A stretch of DNA of 64,000 bases from Candidatus Melainabacteria bacterium (GCA_016716405.1 JADJWK010000004.1:248001-312000), one strand, 5' to 3'; shown: positions 26,264 to 35,163, numbered from the stretch's first letter. Numbers and translations are program-made. The notes: generated by a model not told the origin, from the sequence alone.

Positions 26264-26914
26264 ATGTCGTGCAGACCCAACTACGAATGTGATCCAGTCA
26301 GACAGGAAGCCCGCACTCTTGCTGATATGCTCGACACGGGCAGGCAGACCGGTGAGGTCGCCGACGCTCTGCGCGCCGACTCCTACGACATGTCCCCTCG
26401 TGACTTCAAGCGCCTGGTCACCGAGATAAGCCGCCATGACCGGCGCGACCGTGGAGACAATCTGGTGATAGACCGCGACGGCAACCTGATCATCGATAAC
26501 GGACGCCAGGGCTACGTCGTGGCCACCCGGGACTTCGATACGCGCCAGCCTGAACAGCGGCAAAGCAGGGCTCGACATGAGCCTAATGGACAGTACGACC
26601 AGGGCGTTTATCCCGTGCGCGATCCTGTCCTGAACGGTGTCGTCCATGCCGGCATTGGCGCCGTGGTGGGTGCCGCCGTGAACGGCAGGAGAGGCGCCAT
26701 CGCCGGTGGTGCCGGCGGTCTCGGCAACGTCGTCATTGACGGCATCAGCAGCCCGGAGAATCGCGATCCCGTAGCCGATGTGGTAGTGAAAGGCGCAGTC
26801 GGAGCCGGTATCGGCGCCATCATCGACGGCAAGGACGGTGCTGTGGCCGGCGGTCTGGGAAGCGTAGCCCCCAATATCATCGACCGCATCTTCAACGGTC
26901 AGAGAAGGCGCTGA
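26264..26914 (+). CDS. Glycine-zipper protein, unknown
   Basis: 216 residues, ATG preceded by GAGGTAG. The N-terminal half is charged and contains the internal repeat LVIDRDGNLIIDNGRQGYVV. The C-terminal half has two Gly/Ala-rich helical hairpins (HAGIGAVVGAAVNGRRGAIAG and KGAVGAGIGAIIDGKDGAVA) with the GxxxG-like spacing of glycine-zipper segments found in membrane-inserting or outer-membrane-associated proteins. There is no signal peptide. Function unknown; the duplicated hairpins are the key visible feature. Confidence 0.68.
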   Translation: MSCRPNYECDPVRQEARTLADMLDTGRQTGEVADALRADSYDMSPRDFKRLVTEISRHDRRDRGDNLVIDRDGNLIIDNGRQGYVVATRDFDTRQPEQRQSRARHEPNGQYDQGVYPVRDPVLNGVVHAGIGAVVGAAVNGRRGAIAGGAGGLGNVVIDGISSPENRDPVADVVVKGAVGAGIGAIIDGKDGAVAGGLGSVAPNIIDRIFNGQRRR

Positions 26915-26938
26915 TCGATCCCGATCGATAAGGATTAA

Positions 26939-28627
26939 TCAGCGGTTATCCGGAAGCACCCCATAAAAGACCGGGTCGACATTCTTCATGTCCTTGCCTG
27001 ACTGAGGCGGATTGATGAAACTGGCCAGGGAGTCGCCGAAGTCGAAAACATCGGCGGAGCCGAAATAGATTCCGCCTTCGGGACCGATGGCCGGGCTCGC
27101 CCAGTCGATCTGGTTGTCCACCTGGAACGACCAGACAACATCGAATGAGTCACCCACGAAGGCGAGACAGTAGACCCTTCCGCTGGTGGCTTTCGCCTTG
27201 AAGCCTTCCCGCTGCCCGCGCACACCGACAAAGAGCATACCCTCGGCGTCGATGGCAATGTCGGTGAGACCGCCCGTGCATGGGGGCACAGCCGAGACGG
27301 GGTCCCAGCTGGCAGTTACCCTGCCGGTCTCGGGATCGAGCCTGTGGAGCATACCGCCGGGGCCGTTGGAGGAGCGGATGATCGTGGTGGATATGAATAC
27401 ATCCTGGACCCGGGCGCTCTCACCCCGGCCTCCCTCTCTTTCGAGGAGCGAGACCCCGCCAGCCATATGGCTGCGCGGTTGATCCCCGTCTGTATGCACA
27501 GGACCCCAGAGCATCTCGCTGTGATCGCCGCGGTCGGCGAATGCCATGGCCACCGGCAACCAGAGCGAACCGAAGACAGCGCGCAGACCCATGCCGGCGA
27601 TGAAAATCGTACCGTCAGTACCGACCGCCAGATCCTGCCCGCCCAGACGCTTGAGCTTCCTGTCCCATAGAAGCTTGCCTGTGGACCGCTCCACCGCTAT
27701 GAGATCGCAGTCTTCCTTCTCGTCCAGAAGGGCGGTCACTGCATAGACCCGGGAACCATCAGGAGAGAGCGCCGGCGGCGCCGATATCGCGTTGCTCAGC
27801 CCCCCTTTCGCCGGATAACGCCAGAGGAGCTCGCCTTCTCGCGATACCGCATACAGTGCACTGGTCTCGTGCCTGATCCGGGCAGGCGGTCGCTTCTTGG
27901 GCGGCGCCGCGAAAGTGCCGAAAACAATGGTGCCGTCTTCAGTCACCAGGGGGCCCCCGACGATCTCGCCGCCGCCCTCCGGATCGGCAGGTCTCGCCGG
28001 GTCTGCGGTGCTGAATTTCCAGACGACTTTGCCTGTTTTCGGATCAAGAGCATAGAGCTTGCCGTCGCCCCTGCCGAAATAAATCACCCCAGTAAGGGGA
28101 TCGACCGCCCCGGTCCCCTCCACTGTGCCGTTCAGCCAGCTCAGATGCAGGCCGGCCCCGGCATGGGCGTCCTGATCCGTGACCGGGCGCTTCTTATGAG
28201 GATAAGCATAGGGGGCGAGACCGGGGCTCACCGGCGACCAGAGCGGGCGGCCGGTGCCACGATTGAGCCCGATGATCTTGCCGTCGCTCTTGTCCCACGA
28301 CTCCTTGTTCCGGCCGGCCCGGCGCAACCCCCCCCGGGTTCCGAAAAAGACCCCGTCTCGATTGACCGTGGGCTCCATATTGATGGCATAGCCGCCATCA
28401 GCCAGGTATTCCCAGACCCGCCTGGTCTCCCGGGCGCCCCTGACAGGCGATCGGCCGGTGCGCCGGGGATCGTGACCGCGCATATTCCAGGACCGCCAGT
28501 AATCTTTAGTGATGCCGGCACTCGCGCCGGACTCGGCCCGGACCGGATAGGCAGCCAGCAAAGTGAGCTCAGCCAGAACGAGACCGGTTATTAAAAGAAT
28601 AGCTGTCAAGGAATTGAAAAGGCGCAA
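26939..28627 (-). CDS. Exported PQQ-like beta-propeller protein
   Basis: 562 residues with an N-terminal signal or anchor (LTAILLITGLVLAELTLLAAY). Repeats such as GVIYFGRGDGKLYALDPKTG, GTIVFGTF, GSRVYAVTALLDE and GGIYFGSADVFDFG are blades of a pyrrolo-quinoline-quinone/WD40-like propeller of the BamB/outer-surface type. The 'Ala-Leu-Asp-x-x-Thr-Gly' blade motif is clear. The start is a TTG directly after the proS stop codon, so it is the second gene of the proS transcript. It may serve as an envelope scaffold or sugar/quinone dehydrogenase-like protein; no catalytic residues are evident. Confidence 0.85.
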   Translation of the reverse strand: MRLFNSLTAILLITGLVLAELTLLAAYPVRAESGASAGITKDYWRSWNMRGHDPRRTGRSPVRGARETRRVWEYLADGGYAINMEPTVNRDGVFFGTRGGLRRAGRNKESWDKSDGKIIGLNRGTGRPLWSPVSPGLAPYAYPHKKRPVTDQDAHAGAGLHLSWLNGTVEGTGAVDPLTGVIYFGRGDGKLYALDPKTGKVVWKFSTADPARPADPEGGGEIVGGPLVTEDGTIVFGTFAAPPKKRPPARIRHETSALYAVSREGELLWRYPAKGGLSNAISAPPALSPDGSRVYAVTALLDEKEDCDLIAVERSTGKLLWDRKLKRLGGQDLAVGTDGTIFIAGMGLRAVFGSLWLPVAMAFADRGDHSEMLWGPVHTDGDQPRSHMAGGVSLLEREGGRGESARVQDVFISTTIIRSSNGPGGMLHRLDPETGRVTASWDPVSAVPPCTGGLTDIAIDAEGMLFVGVRGQREGFKAKATSGRVYCLAFVGDSFDVVWSFQVDNQIDWASPAIGPEGGIYFGSADVFDFGDSLASFINPPQSGKDMKNVDPVFYGVLPDNR

Positions 28628-30358
28628 CTACGAACACCCTGCTAGAACTTCACTCACATCATCTAATACCCGGTCAAGCCTGGCGCCCCTCGACTGGCCG
28701 GTCTGCCTGGAAAATATCTCTATCTCCCCGTTCTTTATTTTGCTCCCGACAGTAACCCGCACCGGAATCCCGGTCAGATCGCCATCATTGAACTTCACCC
28801 CGGCGCGCTCCTGCCGATCGTCCAGGAGGACCTGGAGACCGGCGTCCCTGAGCTGCCGGTAGATCGTCTCGGCTGCTCCGGCTATCGCATCGTCTCCGGA
28901 ATTGACCGGGGTTACCAGAACCGCGAAAGGGGCCAGGGCGAGAGGCCATCTCACCCCCTTGCCGTCATGATGGCTCTCGATCACGCAAGCCATGAGACGC
29001 TCCACCCCGATTCCATAGCTGCCCATGAAGACAGCCTGCCTGGCGCCGCTCTCATCCGCCACGGCCACACCCAGGGCTTCGCTGTAGCGCTTGCCCAGCT
29101 GGAAGATATGACCCACCTCCACGGCTTTCTCGAGACTGAGAGAGCCGCCGCAACAGGCACAGGGATCACCATCCTCCACAAGACGGAAAGACCCGAAAGC
29201 GCTCGGATCGATATCACGCTCCACGCTCACCCCCCGCAAGTGGAAGCCGTCGGCATTGGCTCCGGTCTGCATCCGGCGCCTGCCCTGAAGAGCCCGGTCG
29301 GCGAGGATCCGGAGACTGGAAAGCCCGGCGGCGCTGTCTTTTACCGCCCCGAGAGAGCCGGGACCGGCCCCCATGAGGGCCCGGATAGCTCCTTCTTCCA
29401 GGGGCTCCACCTCGTCTGCTTCGATTTCGAGAAACGCAGACAGGGCAACCGGATTGAGCTCGTGATCCCCGCGCAGAAGTACCACCACCGGCGCGCTGCC
29501 GGCTTTCAGGAGAAGCGTCTTGATCTGCCTGTGCGCCGGGGCGCCTCCATCGAACTCGGCGAGCTGCTTGATCGTCTTGATACCGGTGGTGGCAAATCGC
29601 GTCACCGCCTCATCTCCATCGTCTTCGTCCATGGCGGGCACAGCCGATTCGGCCTTTTCCCGGTTGGCGGCATAGCCGCAGTCCGGGCAGCGGACTATGA
29701 GGTCCTCGCCGGCGGGCAGGGGACAGAGGAACTCCGCAGATTTCGCACCGCCCATGATACCGGAGTCAGCCTCCGCCACCACCACCTCCAGACCGCAACG
29801 CCTGAAAATTCTGTCATAGGCAAGACTGTGGATCTCATACGATCGCTGCATCCCCTCTTCGTTTCGATCGAAGGAGTAGGAGTCCTTCATGGTGAACTCC
29901 CTGACACGCAGGAGCCCACCCCGGGGGCGGGGCTCGTCGCGGAACTTGGTCTGGAACTGGTACCAGATCTGGGGGAGCTGCCTGTATGAGCTCAGATCCC
30001 GGGCCGCTATGGTGGCGAAGATCTCTTCGTGGGTGACCCCCAGAACCATCTCCTGTCTCTTGCGATCGCGAAGCCTGAACATGATCTCGCCCATGCCTTC
30101 GAGGCGACCGGACTGCTCGAAAATCTCGGCAGGACAAAGCGATGGCAGGAGAAACTCCTGACCCCCGAGGGCGTCCATCTCTTCTCTGATGATCGCGATA
30201 ATCTTCTGCCGGACCCGCACAGCAAGGGGCAGAAGACTATAGACTCCGCTTCCAAGCGGTCTCATATAGCCACCGCGCAGCAGTAGCTTGTGGCTCACCG
30301 CCTCGACCCCCTGGGGGTCCTGCCTGGCGGTCGGTATGAATAGCTGACTCCATCTCAT
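28628..30358 (-). CDS. proS: Prolyl-tRNA synthetase
   Basis: A 576-residue bacterial-type class II synthetase, charging tRNA-Pro in the cytosol. RWSQLFIPTARQDPQGVEAV at the N-terminus, motif 1 around LLRGGYMRPLGSGVYSLLPL, motif 2 in RFRDEPRPRGGLLRVREFTM and motif 3 in MGSYGIGVERLMACVIE are all present. The middle contains an INS editing-type domain and the C-terminus an anticodon-binding domain (LAPFAVLVTPVN). Length is normal for ProS type 1. A strong promoter lies 155 bases upstream. Confidence 0.97.
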   Translation of the reverse strand: MRWSQLFIPTARQDPQGVEAVSHKLLLRGGYMRPLGSGVYSLLPLAVRVRQKIIAIIREEMDALGGQEFLLPSLCPAEIFEQSGRLEGMGEIMFRLRDRKRQEMVLGVTHEEIFATIAARDLSSYRQLPQIWYQFQTKFRDEPRPRGGLLRVREFTMKDSYSFDRNEEGMQRSYEIHSLAYDRIFRRCGLEVVVAEADSGIMGGAKSAEFLCPLPAGEDLIVRCPDCGYAANREKAESAVPAMDEDDGDEAVTRFATTGIKTIKQLAEFDGGAPAHRQIKTLLLKAGSAPVVVLLRGDHELNPVALSAFLEIEADEVEPLEEGAIRALMGAGPGSLGAVKDSAAGLSSLRILADRALQGRRRMQTGANADGFHLRGVSVERDIDPSAFGSFRLVEDGDPCACCGGSLSLEKAVEVGHIFQLGKRYSEALGVAVADESGARQAVFMGSYGIGVERLMACVIESHHDGKGVRWPLALAPFAVLVTPVNSGDDAIAGAAETIYRQLRDAGLQVLLDDRQERAGVKFNDGDLTGIPVRVTVGSKIKNGEIEIFSRQTGQSRGARLDRVLDDVSEVLAGCS

Positions 30359-30512
30359 GATCTATCTCCTCGTAATGCCTCTTGAAAAAGAATCACCCCC
30401 TCTTGCGAAGGGGCTTGTGAGGATCGATCACGAATACGCGATAACCTCCGCCACCTTCACGAGAAGGGGACCGGCGGGCTGGGAGCGTAATCGAAACGAA
30501 TCATGATTTCCA

Positions 30513-30540
30513 ATTATGACCCCTGCCACGCTCCTGTCAA
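30513..30540 (-). promoter_or_regulatory. Predicted sigma-70-type promoter of proS
   Basis: On the minus strand, TTGACA (a perfect -35, 30540-30535) and CATAAT (30518-30513) are separated by 16 bases. This leaves a leader of about 150 bases before the proS start at 30358. The leader contains CCCCT-tcgcaag-AGGGG followed by a T-rich run, which might act as a weak attenuator. I see no T-box sequence. Confidence 0.6.
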
Positions 30541-30544
30541 TAAT

Positions 30545-30559
30545 GCGTTAAACTAACGC
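30545..30559. promoter_or_regulatory. Inverted repeat GCGTTA-AAC-TAACGC between divergent genes
   Basis: A perfect 6-bp dyad with a 3-bp centre, 25 bases before the kinase start at 30585 and just upstream of the proS -35 box. The spacing suits a dimeric repressor operator controlling the three-gene selenoprotein operon. Confidence 0.4.
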
Positions 30560-30584
30560 GGGTCCGGAATGCGGAATCTTAACG

Positions 30585-31754
30585 ATGAGCCTGGCTGAAT
30601 CCAGAAAATCAGAGACCTTCGAGCTCCTGGAAGACCGCGACTTTCTCGATTATCTGAGCAAGAATTGCAGTGGCTTTTCCGCGGCCGGCGGTGCAGCCAG
30701 CCTCGAGGATCTCGGCGGCAACATGAACCGGGTAAGGCGGGTGAGTTACGAAACCGCCGACGGCAAGAAAGAATCCCTGATCATCAAGCATGTGCCCCGG
30801 GACGGGCATCTGGCTCGTTATCCGGCGATCAGATTCTGCCACCGCCGTCTCGACCACGAGCACGACTGGTACCGGTGGTGCCACCAGCTAGCCAGGCCGG
30901 CCGCGGCGGTGAAAGTGCCGGATATCATCCACTACGACCCGGAAAGACGGGTCCTGGTCATGGCGGATCTGGGCAGGGGCACCGCTTTCGACACCCTGCT
31001 CCGGAGCGCCAGGGATAAAAAGCCGCTCCTGGGCAATCTCGGCTCATTTCTGGGAAACGCTCACCGGGCCAGTCTCGCTTCGAGCGTGCCGCTGACAAGA
31101 GACAACGAGGCGGCCGGGCAGAATCGCCGTTATGTCTTCACCATGCACCTGGAGGAGCCCGATACGGTTACGAGGATCTGGCGCGACATTTATGGAGAGC
31201 ACGGCAGAATACCGCTTGCTGACAGGCTGGCCACGAAAGACGAATATCTGGACAAATATGCCGGTCAGATCAGACCGGTTCTCGAAAGACTCGAAACTTC
31301 CTTCAAGACAGAAGGCAGGATCGTCTACACCCATGGCGACCTCCACACCCGCAGCATCATCGTCTCTCCGGGCGGCACAATCGGAATAATCGACGCAGAG
31401 CTGTCCGACTACGGCAACTCCTGTTTCGACCTGGGAATCTTCGGCGCCCATCTCTGGGCCCACTCGACAAGCCTGGGGATTGGCCGGAAGGAGGTCCTCG
31501 AAGACACTGCCTGTTTCCTGGGCGCTTATTTCCGTGACTTCGACCCCGGGGAGCCGGTGCCCGATCGCGGGCTCCTCGCTGATTTCGCGCAGCATGCCGG
31601 CGCCGAGATGCTCAGGAGACTCCTGGGACCGGCTGGATTCAACATTGATCTCAGCCGGGAGGCGTTCAGCGAGATGCTCATGATCGCCACCGACCTTCTG
31701 CTTGACGGCGATTATCTGGTGGCACGCCTGCGCGAATCGATCGAGGCTCTCTGA
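30585..31754 (+). CDS. Sugar kinase of the aminoglycoside-phosphotransferase fold, methylthioribose-kinase-like
   Basis: 389 residues. The N-terminal lobe has SLEDLGGNMNRVRRVSYE, similar to the GDGNLNxVFRV nucleotide loop of methylthioribose kinase (MtnK), with SLIIKHVP supplying the ATP Lys. The C-lobe has the catalytic YTHGDLHTRSIIV and metal-binding IIDAELSDYGNSCFDLGI, again matching the MtnK pattern HGDLHTGSI...IDPEFAFYGPxGFDIG. It probably phosphorylates a ribose derivative at C1. It is the first gene of an operon with a selenoprotein (two-base gap) and a nucleoside hydrolase. A choline-kinase or other APH substrate remains possible. Confidence 0.83.
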   Translation: MSLAESRKSETFELLEDRDFLDYLSKNCSGFSAAGGAASLEDLGGNMNRVRRVSYETADGKKESLIIKHVPRDGHLARYPAIRFCHRRLDHEHDWYRWCHQLARPAAAVKVPDIIHYDPERRVLVMADLGRGTAFDTLLRSARDKKPLLGNLGSFLGNAHRASLASSVPLTRDNEAAGQNRRYVFTMHLEEPDTVTRIWRDIYGEHGRIPLADRLATKDEYLDKYAGQIRPVLERLETSFKTEGRIVYTHGDLHTRSIIVSPGGTIGIIDAELSDYGNSCFDLGIFGAHLWAHSTSLGIGRKEVLEDTACFLGAYFRDFDPGEPVPDRGLLADFAQHAGAEMLRRLLGPAGFNIDLSREAFSEMLMIATDLLLDGDYLVARLRESIEAL

Positions 31755-31756
31755 TT

Positions 31757-32503
31757 GTGGCTACCTTCGCCGATATGGAGCCTGCCTCCCGCCGATTCAT
31801 CGAGCGCTATCCATTTCCGGATCTGGGCATCCCGCCTTTCGCGCCTCTCCTAACCCCGCCGGAGAGAGCCCGGGTGGCCCTTATCACCACCGCCGGTCTT
31901 CATCTCGACTCGGACAGACCGTTCAGCAACTCTTTCTGGCTCAGCGACTGCTCTTTCCGGGTGATTCCGCAAGCTGATCTTCTTCTACATCCGGAGCGCC
32001 TCAGGGTGAGCCACACCAGCAAAGAGTTCGACCGGAGCGGCATCGACCGGGACATCAATGTAGTCTTTCCGATTACCAGATTGAAAGAGATGGCCGATGC
32101 CGGGATCATAGGCAGCGTCGCCCCCAGACATCTCAGCTTCATGGGCTCCCTGCCGCGCACAGGCGATCTGCGCAAACGCACCGCTAAAGAAGCGGCTCGG
32201 CTCCTGAAAGAGGACAGGGTCGACCTGGCGATCCTCACCCCTGTCTGACCGATGTGCAATCAGACCGCCGGTCTGATTGCCCGGGCTCTGGAAGAGGTCG
32301 GCATAACCACGGTAACCCTTTCCCTGCTGCAAGAAGTGACAAGCAAGATAAAACCGCCCCGGGTCCTCGAGATGCCGTTCGGATTCGGTCATCCTCTGGG
32401 CGAGCCCGGTGATCGAGAAGGTCAGACCCTGGTCCTCAAGACCTGTATCGATCTCGCCTGCCAGGCCCGGGAGCCGGGCACCACCTGGAATTTCGACCGG
32501 TGA
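31757..32503 (+). CDS. GrdB-like selenoprotein with in-frame UGA (selenocysteine)
   Basis: 248 residues if TGA at 32246-32248 is read as selenocysteine 164. The N-terminal part (MATFADMEPASRRFIERY, RVALITTAGLHL, RLRVSHTSKEFD, NVVFPITRLKEM) is the glycine/sarcosine/betaine/D-proline reductase B family. The sequence LAILTPV-U-PMCNQTAGLIARAL follows the family's LxPV[C/U]PxC motif, and the frame continues to EMPFGFGHPLGEPG. The family's UxxC or CxxC pair attacks C-N or other bonds through a selenenyl intermediate. A SECIS hairpin follows directly. Start is GTG; the end overlaps the nucleoside hydrolase start (GTGA). Read as a stop, the TGA would leave two fragments, the second with no ribosome-binding site. 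Confidence 0.92.
32249..32280 (+). promoter_or_regulatory. Bacterial SECIS element
   Basis: Seven bases after the in-frame UGA, GCAATCAGACC (32256-32266) pairs perfectly with GGTCTGATTGC (32270-32280) around the loop GCC. The apical loop begins 18 bases after UGA and starts with G, as required for SelB-binding bacterial SECIS elements (loop 16-37 bases away, early G). Confidence 0.88.
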
Positions 32504-33444
32504 GCCCGAAAAGCAGAAGCAGGGCGATCATCGACACCGATATCGCCGCGGGCATACCCGAAAGAGACATAGATGACGCCCTGGCCCTGGTCATGGCTGC
32601 CAATTCGCCGGCAATCGATCTGGCTGCCATCACTCTAACTTATGGCAATGACAGCCTGGACAATGTAGAGGCGGCAATGAAAGAGCTTGCCGGTCACATG
32701 GAGAAAGCCGGCAGGGCAATCCCTGAGGTTGGCAAAGGCGCTGCCGGGAGCGCCGACCGGGGGCTGGAGACCGCCGCCACCAGGCTCATGGCGAAGACCC
32801 TGGAAAGCGGACCGGCAACTATCCTGGCAATCGGTCCCCTCACCAATGTCGCCAGCCTGATCGAGGTAAGACCGGACCTCCTCGACAGAATCGAGGCAGT
32901 GGTGGCGGTGGCGGGCCGCAAGCCCGGGCAGCGCTTCCGCACCGGGGCGCATCCTCGCTCTCACCCCGATTTGAATTTCGAGCGCGACCCCGATGCTTTC
33001 CAGACGCTTCTGACAAGCGATATCCCCATAGTTCTGGCGCCTTTTGAAGTGTCGAGCAAAGTCTTTCTCGAAGGCGCCGATCTGGACCGGCTGGCGAGCA
33101 ACAATACCCCGGTGGCCGCTTTTCTCGAGAGAGTCGGGCGCGACTGGCTGGCTTTCTGGGAATCGACTTTCAGCAGCCCTGAGGTTCCTGTGAAAGGCTT
33201 CAATCCTTTCGACACCCTGGCGGTGGCCTGGCTGACCGATAGAAAGCTTTTGCAATTCAGCCGGGTGAGCCTGGCAATCGAAGAAGACGACTATGACCTG
33301 AGCGAAACCCTCGTCCAGGGCACAGGCTCGGGCCGAAAGCTCTACCTTCACGCCAGACCGGCCGGGGAGGCGGCTAATGCCACCTATATCCACGATTTAG
33401 CCAGGAACGACTTCGTCACGAGGCTTTTAACGAGGCTTTTCTGA
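32500..33444 (+). CDS. Inosine-uridine-type nucleoside hydrolase
   Basis: A 314-residue enzyme of the IUNH family. The calcium-site motif is IIDTDIAAGIPERDIDDALAL near residues 10-30, followed by ILAIGPLTNVASLI and DLNFERDPDA, with the conserved Asn-x-Glu/Asp that binds ribose. It hydrolyses the N-glycosidic bond of nucleosides, releasing base and ribose. The GTG start overlaps the selenoprotein stop by four bases, so the two are translationally coupled. In this setting it may feed a sugar to the MtnK-like kinase. Confidence 0.9.
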   Translation: MSPKSRSRAIIDTDIAAGIPERDIDDALALVMAANSPAIDLAAITLTYGNDSLDNVEAAMKELAGHMEKAGRAIPEVGKGAAGSADRGLETAATRLMAKTLESGPATILAIGPLTNVASLIEVRPDLLDRIEAVVAVAGRKPGQRFRTGAHPRSHPDLNFERDPDAFQTLLTSDIPIVLAPFEVSSKVFLEGADLDRLASNNTPVAAFLERVGRDWLAFWESTFSSPEVPVKGFNPFDTLAVAWLTDRKLLQFSRVSLAIEEDDYDLSETLVQGTGSGRKLYLHARPAGEAANATYIHDLARNDFVTRLLTRLF

Positions 33445-33477
33445 CTTCTTCGCGAAAAATGCTCAAGATCTCGATCC

Positions 33478-33512
33478 TGGGTATATAACTCTCCAGTAAT
33501 TCTGGATACCCA
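33478..33512 (+). promoter_or_regulatory. Bulged hairpin just upstream of the TPR gene
   Basis: TGGGTAT (33478) pairs with ATACCCA (33506), and CCAG (33493) with CTGG (33502) around TAATT; eight unpaired bases lie on the 5' side. It ends 11 bases before the ATG at 33524, which lacks a purine-rich ribosome-binding site, so it could affect initiation. Confidence 0.35.
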
Positions 33513-33523
33513 CGGCCCCTCCG

Positions 33524-35158
33524 ATGAGAAAAAGCTGGAAAAAACTGATTGAGTCAGGTCAGGAGGCTTTCGACAACGGTCAATACGACCTGGCTCGCAG
33601 CGATTTCGAGCAGGCTCTGGCAATCGCTGAAAAATCAGGCAAGAATGACAGCCGACTGGGCACGAGCCTGGATCACATGGGCAGGCTCGAAGAGAAGCTC
33701 GGTCGTTATCAGGAAGCCGAAGAGCTTTTCAAGAAAGCCCTGGCGATTCTCCAGGCGAACCTCGGGGACGAGCACCTCGATGTCGCCCAGACTCTCAACA
33801 ATCTCGGCGCCCTCTATCATTCCATGGGCCAGTTCCGCCAGGCAGAAGAGCTCTATGAGCGATCCATAGCGATCTGCAAGAAAGAGCTCGGCGAGGACGA
33901 CCCCCTGGTGGCGGTGGGCTATAACAACCTGGCTAATACTCTTGTGCGCCAGGGCAACTTCGAGAGAGCCGAGGAGCTGCTCGATCAGGCCCTTTCCATC
34001 AGGGAGCAGAGCTTCGGACCGCTTCATTCCCATGTCGCCCAGAGCCTCATCGACCTTGCCGGCTTATATGAAGAGCAGGGCAGCTTCGAGCGTTCCGAGA
34101 GCCTCTATCTCAATGCCCTTTCCATCAGGGAGAGCCTCCTGGGACCGGACCACCCCGATGTCGCCGAGATCCTGAACAACCTGGCGGGGCTCTATTACAC
34201 CCAGGGTCGATACAACAAAGTCGAGCCTCTCCTCAAACGCTCCCTGTCCATATGGGAAAGAGCCTTCGGGAGCGAGCATCCTCTCCTTGCCACCAATCTC
34301 AATAATCTTTCCATCCTCTATCTGACCCTGGGCAAATTTGACAAAGCCGAGAAATATTGCATGAGAGCCCTGGAGATCAGAGAGAAAGTCCTCGATCCCA
34401 TGCATCCGGAGCTGGCTATCAGCCTCAACAATCTCGCCTCGCTACGGCGCGAGCAGGGGCAGCTCGACGGCACCGAGCCCCTGATCAGGCGAGCCCTGGC
34501 CATCGAGGAGGAAAGCCTCGGCGCCGACCACCCCGAGGTTGCCACCACTTTGAACAATCTCGCCCTGCTCTATATCGAGCAAGATAAATATGCTGACGCC
34601 GAAGGGCTCTATCAGCGCTCCCTGGCTATTCTGGAAGGATCTTTCGGGGAGAATCATCCCCATGTTGCGGCCGTTCTCGATAATCAAGCCGAGCTCTATG
34701 AGCACCTCCGGCAGTACCAGAAAGCCGAGGAGCTCCACCGCCGAGCCCTGACAATAAGGGAAAGAGTATTCGGCGACGATCACCCTGACGTGGGCGAGAG
34801 CCTCAACAACCTGGCGGCATTTCATTTCAAGCACGGTCATGACGAAGAAGCCGACGGTCTCTACCGGCGCTCCCTGTCGATCTGGGAAGCGGCTTTCGGA
34901 GAAGAGCACCCCAAAGTGGCGGACGCCTGCAGCAACCTGGCGCTTCTTCTGGAGATGAACGAAGAGTACGAGGAATCGGAAAAATTCTACCGCCGGGCGA
35001 TCACCATCCTGGAAACCTGCTTCGGTAGCGAGGATCCCCAGGTGGCTACCTGTCTGGAGAATTATGTCCAGCTCCTGCGCAAGACCGAGAGACACGAAGA
35101 AGCCGACGAGCTCTGCCAGCGCGTCGAGCGGATCAATGAATGCAACGGCAATTCATGA
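33524..35158 (+). CDS. Kinesin-light-chain-type TPR protein
   Basis: 544 residues made of about twelve 42-residue tandem repeats of the TPR_10/TPR_12 type, each close to ALxIxExxxGxxHPDVAxxLNNLAxLYxxQGxYxxAE. The repeats begin near residue 35 (YDLARSDFEQALAIAEKSG) and continue to the end (EEADELCQRVERINE). There is no signal peptide, so it is a cytosolic protein-interaction scaffold. Such arrays are abundant in bacteria with many Hanks kinases. It is probably monocistronic, ending in a hairpin shared with the convergent htrA gene. Confidence 0.9.
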   Translation: MRKSWKKLIESGQEAFDNGQYDLARSDFEQALAIAEKSGKNDSRLGTSLDHMGRLEEKLGRYQEAEELFKKALAILQANLGDEHLDVAQTLNNLGALYHSMGQFRQAEELYERSIAICKKELGEDDPLVAVGYNNLANTLVRQGNFERAEELLDQALSIREQSFGPLHSHVAQSLIDLAGLYEEQGSFERSESLYLNALSIRESLLGPDHPDVAEILNNLAGLYYTQGRYNKVEPLLKRSLSIWERAFGSEHPLLATNLNNLSILYLTLGKFDKAEKYCMRALEIREKVLDPMHPELAISLNNLASLRREQGQLDGTEPLIRRALAIEEESLGADHPEVATTLNNLALLYIEQDKYADAEGLYQRSLAILEGSFGENHPHVAAVLDNQAELYEHLRQYQKAEELHRRALTIRERVFGDDHPDVGESLNNLAAFHFKHGHDEEADGLYRRSLSIWEAAFGEEHPKVADACSNLALLLEMNEEYEESEKFYRRAITILETCFGSEDPQVATCLENYVQLLRKTERHEEADELCQRVERINECNGNS

Positions 35159-35163
35159 AAGAA

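Noticed and set aside
26914..26929. ATCGATC/GATCGAT palindrome as a terminator
   Set aside because: The loop is too small and there is no T-run in either direction.
30359..30584. T-box riboswitch before proS
   Set aside because: No AGGGTGG T-box sequence or specifier loop could be found; only a weak hairpin is present.
32252..32503. Separate 83-residue ORF starting MCNQTAGL
   Set aside because: It is the C-terminal part of the selenoprotein; it has no ribosome-binding site and starts three bases after the UGA.
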